Assembly (NCBI RefSeq): GCF_002775205.1
Contig: NC_036443.1
Coordinates: 30,257,717 to 30,321,716, forward strand
Length of the DNA: 64,000 nucleotides
Direction: 5' to 3'
Source of the DNA: Xiphophorus maculatus
Taxonomy: Eukaryota; Chordata; Actinopteri; Cyprinodontiformes; Poeciliidae
Shown: positions 39,101-47,746 of the stretch, piece after piece
Layout of the letters: every line of letters begins with the position of its first letter
How positions within the stretch are numbered: position 1 is the stretch's first letter
Program-made: the position numbers and the translations under genes
The notes under the pieces: generated by a model
The model's database searches: none
The model's input: only the letters and a program-made list of their open reading frames with translations
Told to the model about the DNA's origin: nothing

Positions 39101-42100
39101 AACACCACAAACAGACAAATACAGATAACACTAAACAGAATGATAGACAAATTAGAAAGACAAGAGGAGAAGGAAAACAAAAATACAAAGAAGGCGCCAG
39201 CTAAAAATAAAAATGCAACCTCAAAGCTTACCGCAAGCTTATAATAAGAATTTACCACAAATTCTATCCGTCGGTCTACCCCAGACCTATCTAGTGTACC
39301 ACACACTCAAAGTTTACCACAAACTATAATAAGAATTTACCACAAATTCTATCTGACGGCCTACCTCAGACCTATCTAGTGTACCACACACTAATACTTG
39401 ATTACTATTTCTCAAAATCTAAAGCCTACCCCAGGCTATTTTACCGTAACAGTCTACCTCAGACTATTCAAAGTGTACCACACACTCAAACTAAATTTTA
39501 ATACACAATTTCCTTTCAATTTAGAGGTACAAGACTAAATCCTCAGGGCAAAAGAACAATAATGAAGAAAAACCCAGCCTTTTTGACAATAGGGTAGCAA
39601 ATCCTATGTCCGGAACCGCCACGATCCTCTTGTTTCCTGTGTATTGCAATCCAATCAGTAATTCACTGGCTATTTTAAAGACACAATCTATCTATCTCTG
39701 CAGCTCCGAAAACTCCGCGCGGCTGGATACAGCCACAACAATCCAGCTCGCCTTTTTCCCAGCACACGGCGGTGCAAACAACAAAAGAATAATGAAAAGT
39801 ATCTCACCTCACCGAGCCGAACCAGGCCAACGCGTGACAGAGCCGCCCGCTCAAAATCCGCAACCGAACGAGCCCCCAAATTGTTAAGGAAGGAAGTTAT
39901 TAGGTTAGCTTAAACTTTTGGAAAAAGCATGGCTCTCCTCTCCTCCTGTTAGCCAGGTCGCAAGTGGATCTCGTCACAGCTGGCAAGGAGACGGCAAGGC
40001 ACAATGACGTCACAGATCACAGAGTTTAATTCCATACCAAGCAATGAACAACAAAACTGCAGAGGAACAGAGATATGCATTTTCTCATAAAAATAAAAAC
40101 ACACACAAGGGGTAGACAGACAAACACAGAGACAGACAAAGGCGCCCACGTGGAGAAAAGATGAAAAAACTCTCCCTCTCCGGTGATGACCTGAAACTAT
40201 AAACCAAAAGGGTGTTTCCCTATTTAATATATGCAGTCAAGGCGTTCCGTTCTTTGACCTATTAGAAACTCCGTAGGGACTCAGAAAACTTGGACAGTCC
40301 CCTCATTATGGCAAAGGTGTCTGTTTTTTTTTATCTAAGTAAGAGGGCGGACCACTTCGTGCCCATCGCTGCCTGATACGGAAGATCCCTGGCGCCAAAA
40401 GTCCTAAGATGAGATTTCACAGACACCTCCGTAGCCCCCACTCCCATTGGAATGCAAATTTATTGCTCTGTTGTGTCAATGGGGGAGGAAAAGGCCCTAC
40501 TTCCCCCATGCTCCACAGAAAACTGTTCCAAATAAAGTGTTGGCTATCCCTTTACACATGTCGTAAGATTAAGTGTATTTTTAGCATTAAATAATCATTT
40601 TCCTTAACACCTGCTACAGTCAACATTAGGCCTAAGCTAAATACACCACGTATGGAACTGAAACAATGCCAAACAAAGTTCATTTATGGTCAACGTTTCA
40701 CAATACAGTAGTACCTAGTGACCAAGCTATAGTTACTGAAACAGGAGGATTATAACCATTTCATAAGACGTTACCTCGATGTGTTTCTTCAAGTTGGACG
40801 GGGAGTTTTTGTAAGATAGAATTTCCGCATCTTCGGGCAGGAATAACATAAACTGCATGCGGTACGACGAATCTTTAACACCCACGAAAGAGTATATTGT
40901 GTTTAAATAAGGCCATGGGCTCTCATCACCAGCTGGTGGTTCCCCTGGAGCCGTGTCCGACGTAGTTGCAGTCGTTGTGGTCTCCGTCTCCTCCTCCATG
41001 TGGCTGCTGCTGATTGCGAGACTTGCTTTGTGTTTAATGGGAGAAGCGAAACAGGTGTATCCTATTGGAGGTGATGAACAAGCCCAGGCAAGTAGGCGAC
41101 CTACTTTGTTCGGTAGCCTACTTGCTACTTGCTAATCAGTAGGTGGGGTCAAAACACTTTGCGTTTCTCTCTCTCGCTTTTTTGTAACGAGTAACTAAAC
41201 CACACATTGAAAATGTATCGGAGTAAAAGTACGCAATTAAGTTCGGAAATATAGTGAAGTAAAAGTGAAAGTCATCAAAAATTTTCATACTCCAGGAAAG
41301 TATGAAGTACTCCAAAATATACTTAAGTAAAGTAGTGAAGTATTTTTACTTCGTTACTATACAACACTGATTATGATGAACATTCTAAAATCTAGAAATT
41401 AATATAAAGAAAGTTAATATTTTGTCAGGTAATGAGGGTTTTTGTTGATTGCTTTCTGAACAAATCTGAATAAATCTGTCATTAACTGTGTAAGTGTAAG
41501 GTGTGACCAGAGAGCAAAGCATCATGTGTTTTCTTTACTGTGTTAAAGAACACATGTCGGCCATGTTCCCCATCAGCACCAATGTTTTAACAGCTGGATT
41601 ATAAGCAGCTGCCTTCAACCAATAAACCAGTTCAAACATGTGAGAACTGAAGGTGCTGCTGAACGGAGGGCCGGGCTTTCTCCATCCTGTCCATCTCTAA
41701 CTTTCTATTCAGGGTCATTAATGTGACCTGGATCTCTCTTATGACAGACCCTGAAAAAAAACCTCAGAGCGGTCCCACTGTGGCATGTGAGGGATCAGTG
41801 GCTCAACTCCAGTGTGGTAAGATCACTGGTTTTACTGGTCAGTTCTGGAGCCTTAAACCAGGAAAATGTCTCTCCAACGTTTCCTCTTCTCTTTGCCAGA
41901 CGGAGGAAAGGTTATATCTGTGACCAGTGCTACATACGGACGCAGAGACCAGCAGACATGCATCGCTGGACGACCCACCAACCAGATAACCAACGTCCAA
42001 TGCTCCAGGAGCTCAGACAGCGTTGGCCAGAGGTACAGAAGTTCACCTTTTTGTGTAGCAGATAACCAACGCCCGATGCTCCAGGAGCTTAAGCATCAAC

Positions 42101-45100
42101 CCATTTGGACGTTTTAGAAAATCGTTTGGTACACACATGATCTTTGGGAAGGTGTTTCCCAAAGGCAGCAGCTCAAATATAGTTGCTGAGAAGTTTAAAT
42201 GTTTTTGTTGGGGTCAAATTGACTTCCAAAGAGATGATTGTGGATTAAATCTCTAATCCTCCTTCACTTGAACATCCATCCTCAGCTGCAACGGGAAGCA
42301 GAGCTGTTCTATCACAGCATCAAACTCTGTGTTTGGAGATCCCTGCGTTGGAACCTACAAGTACCTGGAGGTGGAGTACAAATGTGAAAGTAAGTAAAGG
42401 TTGAAACACTTGAGATTGGTCAAAATCTCCAAGCAGAGGAGGAAAAATTAAAGTTGTCAATAAGAAGCAAAGCTCTGAAAATGGAGCTACAAGAACCACG
42501 ATGTCCTCTGTTAGCTCTCATAGTTAATGTATTTATTTCAATCTGAATGAAAGACGAGAAACAAAATAAAGCAAGTTTACAATCCTCCTTTCATATTAGA
42601 AAACCCCATATTTTAGATTCCTATCCAGTCTTTTTATTACAACTAAAGTCAACTAACATTGTTCTGTGATAAGATGGAAAAATTGCAATTAATTAAAAAA
42701 AAGTCTAATATTATTGTTAGAGTCAGAAAACGCCAGAGAGGGGAGAATGTCACAAGATATCCAGAACAGTGGATCCCGACTATTTCTGGATTTTTCGGAG
42801 GAACGCTCCAGATAATTTGTGGAAAATTCGCCTGTTGACGTTTTTAATTGTTTCATGTAATATATTTATTTGAAAGAAAATACAGTTTTGGAAGTTGAAA
42901 TGCCGAGGAGCAACGCTGCTGGGAGGAAGGATCTTTGTTAAAGCTACTTTGTGAACTTAGGATGGAGACTGATCTCTGAGACTCAGTCTGACGTTTTCTA
43001 GCATCTGGCTATCATGTTGTTATTTATACATTAATTATTATGATGAACATTCTAAAATCTAGAAATTAATATAAAGAAAGTTAATATTTTGTCAGGTAAT
43101 GAGGGTTTTTGTTGATTGCTTTCTGAACAAATCTGAATAAATCTGTCATTAACTGTGTAAGTGTAAGGTGTGACCAGAGAGCAAAGCATCATGTGTTTTC
43201 TTTACTGTGTTAAAGAACACATGTCGGCCATGTTCCCCATCAGCACCAATGTTTTAACAGCTGGATTATAAGCAGCTGCCTTCAACCAATAAACCAGTTC
43301 AAACATGTGAGAACTGAAGGTGCTGCTGAACGGAGGGCCGGGCTTTCTCCATCCTGTCCATCTCTAACTTTCTATTCAGGGTCATTAATGTGACCTGGAT
43401 CTCTCTTATGACAGACCCTGAAAAAAAACCTCAGAGCGGTCCCACTGTGGCATGTGAGGGATCAGTGGCTCAACTCCAGTGCGGTAAGATCACTGGTTTT
43501 ACTGGTCAGTTCTGGAGCCTTAAACCAGGAAAATGTCTCTCCAACGTTTCCTCTTCTCTTTGCCAGACGGAGGAAAGGTTATATCTGTGACCAGTGCTAC
43601 ATACGGACGCAGAGACCAGCAGACATGCATCGCTGGACGACCCACCAACCAGATAACCAACGTCCAATGCTCCAGGAGCTCAGACAGCGTTGGCCAGAGG
43701 TACAGAAGTTCACCTTTTTGTGTAGCAGATAACCAACGCCCGATGCTCCAGGAGCTTAAGCATCAACCCATTTGGACGTTTTAGAAAATCGTTTGGTACA
43801 CACATGATCTTTGGGAAGGTGTTTCCCAAAGGCAGCGGCTCAAATATAGTTGCTGAGAAGTTTAAATGTTTTTGTTGGGGTCAAATTGACTTCCAAAGAG
43901 ATGATTGTGGATTAAATCTCTAATCCTCCTTCACTTGAACATCCATCCTCAGCTGCAACGGGAAGCAGAGCTGTTCTATCACAGCATCAAACTCTGTGTT
44001 TGGAGATCCCTGCGTTGGAACCTACAAGTACCTGGAGGTGGAGTACAAATGTGAAAGTAAGTAAAGGTTGAAACACTTGGATTTGACAAAGTCAGGGATG
44101 CAATCAATTAATCAACTGATTAGGTTTATTAGATTTAAATTAGTTAGATTCTTTTAACTCATAATATCCGTTTAGACCAGGGGTGCCCAAAGTGGGTCCT
44201 GGAGGGCCGGTATCCTGCACGTTTTAGTTCTCTCCCTGGTTTTACCAACAACCTTTTCAGCAGGTCAGTGTTCTTCTTAGGCCTCTAACGAGCCGCCATT
44301 GGATCCAGGTGCGTTAAACCAGGGAGAAAACTAAAACATGCAGGATGCCGGGCCTCCAGGACCCACTTTGGTCACCCCTGGTTTAGACCTTCTTTAGTGT
44401 TGTAGTTTGGCCGCCGTCCAGCAGAGGGCGCCGCTGGTCTTCCTAAAACAGCCTGTTGAAAACAGAATTAAAGATGGCGGCCATATCAGAACGGGTAGCG
44501 GTTAAAACACTTTAAATCTGACAGGATCGCAAAAACCTTCACAAAACTTTTAACTTTTTCTCATTTTGTCACACTAAGACCCTTAGGCAACAGGAATCGC
44601 ATCCATTCAGCTTATTGATGAATAAGATTAATAATCTTTAAAGTTTTATGGCACTATCCGGATTACCTGGATTCATTAGCTAAACATGCTAGCAGACGTG
44701 GGTAGTAACTAGTTACATGTAGCTGAGCAACCTTTTGGAAAAGATTTATATTAGGAGTATATTTTTCATTTTAACTATTTTTTATGAGGTTTACTTGAGT
44801 AAAATTTCTGGATCCTCTGCCCTCTGGGAGTAACTTCACTGAATGAAGAAAAAAATTATTCTAAACAAAAATTCACCTGCAGTTTTTCATTAGTTTTTAA
44901 TTTTAGAAATTTGAAAAAATGCTTATTTTGCCTGACTTTGTTATTTTGTAATTATGAATTATATTCATTTTTTATCTTTAAAACACCAAACTTTCCCTGT
45001 AACTTTTGTTTTGGACCGTCTGATGGTGTAATTTTTAAACATTAAATAATCGATGTTTTGATCAGTCGCTCAGTAGTTGAGTCGCCTTTTACCAAATGCA

Positions 45101-47097
45101 GTTTGATCAAAGTTTCATGTGTTTAATTTGGGTTTTATTTGCAACAGAAAAGCAGAAATTAGTGCATAATTAGCAGCGGGTTTATTTTTGGAGTATCGTA
45201 GTAAATGGGGTTGAAGACAAATGTGTGCCACAATTTCAGAAAAACAATGCTCTAAACTAAATAAAATAAAAAATAATTAACAAATGAGAAAATTTATCAG
45301 TAAATCATTTTACTCCACTAAACTTTTGTTATTAGATATAACTGCTCGTTGTTGATGTTTTCAGTTAAAAGCAGAAAAATACAATAAAAATATTAGCTTT
45401 GAATTTAACAATCATTAGCTGTTTGCGTGGTAAGAGTGGACCAGAGAACAAAACATCATGTTTTCTTTGTTGTGTTTAAACATGTCGGCCATGTTCCCGC
45501 TCACTCACTAACGATGTTTTATCAGCAGCTGGATTAAGAGCAGCCGCCTTCAACCAATGAACCGAGTCAAACACGAAGGTTCTGCTGGACCTCCACTCTG
45601 TTTTTAACTCTAATGAAAGCATGGAGGGCCGGGCTTTCTCCAATTCCACCTCTAACTTTGTATTCAGAGTCCTGACGGGTCATTAATGTGACCTGGATCT
45701 CTCTTATGACAGACCCTGAAAGAAAACCTCAGAACGGTCCCACTGTGGCATGTGAGGGATCAGTGGCTCAACTCCAGTGTGGTAAGATCACTGGTTTTAC
45801 TGGTCAGTTCTGGAGCCTTAAACCAGGAAAATGTCTCTCCAACGTTTCCTCTTCTCTTTGCCAGACAAAGGTGAGGTTATATCTGTGACCAGTGCTACAT
45901 ACGGACGCAGGGATCAGAAGACGTGCATCGCTGGACGACCCACCAACCAGATAACCAACGTCCAATGCTCCAGGAGCTCAGACAGCGTTGGCCAGAGGTA
46001 CAGAAGTTCACCTTTTTGTAAATGTTTATAAAACTGGATCTAAATGTGTGAACTAGGAGGTTCACAAAGATAAAAATCTAATTTTATTGGAAACTGACTT
46101 GATTTGAATCCACAGATGCAACGGGAAACAGCTTTGTAACGTCGAAGCCAGTAACTCGATGTTTGGAGATCCCTGCGTTGGAACCTATAAATACCTGGAG
46201 GTGGATTATATTTGTTACGGTGAGTTTAGCCTCTAAGGTTTGTGCATAAACTAAAATTAGTTCAACTAGAGTTAGCTAAAAGCCTATGAATAGCATGTAT
46301 GCTATCACTACCATGTTGGCCAACACTGATTTACTCCTTGTTAGTTTGTTAGGTTGAGGTTTTGTATCAAAGTTAGCTTAAATGCTATGTGAACTAAAAT
46401 TCTAACATCAGAATAGTGGCTGTTGGTAGCATGTTGACCTACAGCAAACAAATAGACCTTAATTTGGGGATATTTACAGCGACATACTCCATCTTGATGG
46501 CAAACTACGTTGCATAAACTAAAATTAGCTAAGCTAGTTAGCATACGTGCCATTTATAGGATTCTAGCTATCATTAGCACATGACCTACAGCAATAGAAG
46601 TGTATGAGCTACAATGTTAATATTAGCTTAAATACTACCATTACCATGTTGGTCATCAATCACTAGCATATTGGCTAACTTTGGCTCCCTTCAGTGTACA
46701 AACGTTGGTGTATGAGCTGAAACTACATGCTAACATTAGCTTGTGGGCCCAGTCGGGAGACATTATCCACTCAAAATGTGAAATACTGAAACACTTCTTC
46801 CAAAAAAACATTTTATTCTGAGAAAATCTGCTTTAACAAAGATGTAGTTTTGGGGTCTGAACATTTATGCAGCCAGGTTGTTGCAGCTTTTTTTCTTCGA
46901 ACAGATTTTAAATTTAATTTAAAATATTTTTAAAAAAAATAAACTTCAAACATTTTATTAAAGAACATTTATTTTTCTTGGCCCTTGAGTGTTTTCAGCT
47001 CAACAATTTTGCTTCTAATGGAAAAAAAAGTTTCTAAAGTGTTTAAAAGTTATATTGATATTTTCTTTTTCTTTTTGCAGCTTTTCTGACTGGGTGA
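27140..47097 (+). CDS. L-rhamnose-binding lectin with five tandem CRDs, 18 exons
   Basis: Secreted fish lectin of the SUEL/Gal_lectin family; such proteins bind rhamnose or galactose on microbial and egg surfaces. Exons: 27140-27200, 28318-28350, 28422-28481, 29229-29361, 29615-29718, 30744-30812, 30896-31028, 31282-31385, 41748-41816, 41900-42032, 42286-42389, 43415-43483, 43567-43699, 43953-44056, 45713-45781, 45865-45997, 46116-46219, 47081-47097. All join in frame: 543 residues. A signal peptide ([15 protein letters not shown]) is followed by five CRDs, each about 102 residues in three exons, with [17 protein letters not shown], an [14 protein letters not shown] segment and eight Cys (four disulfides expected); the tail is AFLTG. 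CRDs 2-4 are nearly identical; CRD5 is more diverged. The second Met (27182) gives a more compact signal peptide and could be the true start. A poly(A) signal lies at 47289-47294. The intron between CRD2 and CRD3 holds a 9.3-kb nested insertion. Confidence 0.93.
28660..29195 (+). mobile_element. Decayed LINE 3' fragment (L2/Rex-like reverse transcriptase C-terminus)
   Basis: The + strand gives [17 protein letters not shown], which matches the conserved tail of fish non-LTR retrotransposon ORF2 (usual form NAAARVLTKTRK..HITP). It continues with frameshifts and stops through regions resembling the usual VYKSLNG and PSRPLRS segments, and ends in the 3' end typical of these elements (tgtaaagcactttgaactgc). 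It lies in the lectin intron before exon 4. The clade assignment is from memory. Confidence 0.7.
32820..33548 (-). repeat. 3' LTR of the retrovirus-like element (729 bp)
   Basis: Begins and ends with the inverted pair TGTTAAGGA / TCCTTAACA. In element sense there is a TATA-like ATATATTAAATA (33160-33171) and, downstream, a poly(A)-signal variant AATTAAA (32963-32969), which gives a plausible U3-R-U5 order. A TGACGTCA palindrome (32943-32950) matches a CRE. Confidence 0.93.
33549..33560 (-). promoter_or_regulatory. Polypurine tract next to the 3' LTR
   Basis: In element sense CAAAAGGGGGAT runs directly into the LTR start TGTTAAGG. Near copies of the tract lie inside the element at 33689-33700, 35731-35741, 36362-36376 and 36979-36987. 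Confidence 0.85.
33561..38994 (-). other. Non-coding AT-rich interior of the retrovirus-like element
   Basis: No frame longer than about 80 codons, and none that I recognise. It holds four extra polypurine-like tracts on the element strand. A 39-codon open stretch (34386 down to 34267) follows a good acceptor (TTATTTTTAG) and could be the remnant of a spliced 3' exon, but a chance frame is just as likely. With near-identical LTRs, the lack of genes predates this copy's insertion. Confidence 0.7.
38995..39054. repeat. Five 12-bp tandem units (AGATACACACGC)
   Basis: Five consecutive copies with one variant (AAATACACACGC), inside the retrovirus-like element about 170 bp from the hairpin array. 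The minus-strand frame reads a repeated SACV tetrapeptide, a consequence of the 12-bp period. Confidence 0.9.
39224..39486 (-). ncRNA. Array of eleven short hairpins with a shared GNGGU loop
   Basis: Each hairpin is a 5-7-bp stem around ACCNC (+ strand; GNGGU in element-sense RNA). Positions on +: 39224-39240 AAGCTT, 39247-39265 AGAATTT, 39273-39287 GGTCT, 39293-39307 AGTGT, 39311-39325 AGTTT, 39332-39350 AGAATTT, 39358-39372 GGCCT, 39378-39392 AGTGT, 39423-39437 AGCCT, 39451-39465 AGTCT, 39472-39486 AGTGT (5' arm given). Seven distinct stems, all closed by T-A. A degenerate twelfth (ttaccgtaa) lies at 39441-39449. Three stems recur through an 85-bp tandem duplication. The 39358 stem has a C-A mismatch on + but a G-U wobble in the element strand, so the element RNA is the likely folded molecule. 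It sits about 375-640 nt inside the 5' end, where retroviral packaging signals lie. Confidence 0.8.
39861..39878 (-). promoter_or_regulatory. Primer-binding site, proline-tRNA type
   Basis: Three bases inside the 5' LTR, the element strand reads TGGGGGCTCGTTCGGTTG. The first 11 bases match the start of the tRNA-Pro primer site of murine leukaemia-type retroviruses, and the remainder matches in part. A candidate splice donor GAG/gtgaga follows about 55 nt further on (near 39807). Confidence 0.8.
39882..40609 (-). repeat. 5' LTR of the retrovirus-like element (728 bp)
   Basis: Differs from the other LTR by A for G in agccaggtcg, A for C in gccaaaagtcc, and one T fewer in the T run near 40324. 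Same terminal inverted pair TGTTAAGGA / TCCTTAACA. Confidence 0.93.
40775..40999 (-). pseudogene. hAT transposase first exon (BED-like N-terminus), orphaned
   Basis: 75 codons from [10 protein letters not shown] through [15 protein letters not shown] to [13 protein letters not shown], then a GTAACG donor after position 40775. The WPY...YKNS.SNL..HI pattern is that of the BED-type zinc-finger N-terminus of hAT transposases, usually with two Cys in an MQCxLC-like segment. Here that segment reads MQFMLF, so both expected Cys are missing. No downstream RNase-H-like transposase exon exists in the element. Confidence 0.65.
44176..44382. mobile_element. Palindromic MITE with CCAGGGGTG ends
   Basis: The left arm starts accaggggtgcccaaagtgg and the right arm ends ccactttggtcacccctggt. 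The arms are complementary for about 65 bp with a few mismatches. Flanking tttaga words on both sides suggest a target duplication. It lies in the lectin intron between CRD4 and CRD5. Related termini occur near 58026-58328 and 59948. Confidence 0.75.
44690..45110. repeat. Degraded DNA-transposon fragment (ACTTGAGTAA type)
   Basis: Shares cttgagtaaaatttctggat, and words such as ttttgtaattatg and aacattaaataatcgat, with the stretch at 15880-16262. Non-coding, borders uncertain. Confidence 0.4.
46220..47080. other. Last lectin intron, GCTAA/TTAGC-rich
   Basis: Repeated words such as ttagctaa, tagctta and ctagcat fill about 46250-46760. It ends in a strong pyrimidine tract and ctttttgcag acceptor before the 17-nt last exon. 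Nothing else was seen. Confidence 0.6.
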
Positions 47098-47288
47098 AAC
47101 CGTCATCAGGTCTCCTGTGTTCTGGATGAAATTCATAATAATCAGGAACATCTACAGCATTGATTAGCAGCTTAATGTCTCTTCAAATTAAATTTAAATA
47201 CTTTATTGGTCTCAAGGGGAAATTTTCTACTCTTCTCTTTCTTTAAGATTTCTCAACCTGTTTTGCTTTTTTATTTCAATTTTTCATG

Positions 47289-47294
47289 AATAAA
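47289..47294 (+). terminator. Lectin poly(A) signal
   Basis: AATAAA in catgaataaacctgac, 192 bp after the stop codon. The atp6ap1 signal on the other strand lies about 150 bp further on, so the two genes are tail to tail. Confidence 0.7.
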
Positions 47295-47442
47295 CCTGAC
47301 TTGCATTTACATTTTCTGGATAAAAACTCTTCCAAAAACCTTCCTAAACTATAAATTCAGTTTTTAAATTCTTCCACTCTGAACAGGAAGGAACTTTGAG
47401 TTTAAAGATGGCCGCCAACCAGGAGTGACACCTTTAGGATGT

Positions 47443-47448
47443 TTTATT
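47443..47448 (-). terminator. atp6ap1: atp6ap1 poly(A) signal
   Basis: TTTATT on + (AATAAA on the gene strand), 299 bp beyond the atp6ap1 stop codon. The 3' UTR would run from 47746 to about 47425. Confidence 0.65.
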
Positions 47449-47746
47449 GGAGTCACAGCAACAATACAACAACAATGGAATGTCATGAACATAATCCATA
47501 ATCCAAGTTTAATGTTTCCAGTAATAATCTCACATATCTACAACAAACCAAATGTAAACTGGAACTTCACAACAATCACAGCAGTAACAATAATAAATAG
47601 CATCTTTTATTCCATTTAATAAATAATCAGTAATTATCTCTGGATGTTTCAACCACCTAAACTTTGACTCGTCAGTGCTGGGATTCACATTAAGGTTTCA
47701 GTGATGATGATGGAATGGGAGGGCTGGTTGTGGTGGGAGGACTGCG

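Larger units (their letters stand above)
32820..40609 (-). mobile_element. Retrovirus-like LTR element with a non-coding interior
   Basis: Two LTRs (32820-33548 and 39882-40609) frame a 6.3-kb interior, and the 4-bp duplication CCTG flanks the whole (32816-32819 and 40610-40613). Orientation is minus: a polypurine tract (AAAAGGGGGAT) abuts the left LTR and a proline-tRNA-type primer site (TGGGGGCTCGT) abuts the right LTR. A 4-bp target duplication plus a Pro primer is the gammaretrovirus-like pattern. The LTRs differ by two substitutions and one T-run indel, so insertion is recent, yet no gag, pol or env frame exists; the longest minus-strand frames are about 100 codons and unrecognisable. 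Total length (7.8 kb) is like a provirus. It could be a large retrotransposon derivative mobilised in trans. Confidence 0.9.
32041..41369 (-). mobile_element. hAT-superfamily element, interrupted by a retrovirus-like insertion
   Basis: Ends CAGTGTTGTATA (from 32041) and TATACAACACTG (to 41369) are 12-bp perfect inverted repeats. They are flanked by the 8-bp duplication ATTATGAT (32033-32040 and 41370-41377), which is diagnostic of hAT elements. The element's own DNA is only about 1.5 kb (32041-32819 and 40610-41369). It keeps a first transposase exon on the minus strand but no catalytic exon, so it looks internally deleted and non-autonomous. The uninserted target survives in sister units A (30366-30373) and C (43037-43044). 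Confidence 0.95.
29243..44080 (+). repeat. Tandem 1667-bp units carrying the central lectin CRDs
   Basis: The same sequence starts again every 1667 bp: unit A 29243-30909, B 30910-41913 (holding 9337 bp of inserted DNA plus duplicated target), C 41914-43580 and partial D 43581-44080, where homology stops at aaacacttg. Exon offsets are exactly 1667 (41723 to 43390), or 1667 plus 9337 (30719 to 41723). Introns and exons are equally similar; only a handful of single-base differences were seen (for example cgtccgatg in A versus cgcccgatg in B-D, and cagcggctc versus cagcagctc). Each unit boundary lies inside a CRD, so a gain or loss of one unit keeps the reading frame. Confidence 0.93.

Noticed and set aside
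38989..39306. 105-codon hydrophobic minus-strand frame with a repeated SACV tail
   Set aside because: The tail is the 12-bp tandem repeat and the start lies inside the hairpin array; no known protein resemblance.
29249..46031. Short frames such as [11 protein letters not shown] and MSLQRFLFS read as separate small genes
   Set aside because: They are single lectin exons running into introns; proper splicing joins them into one 543-residue protein.
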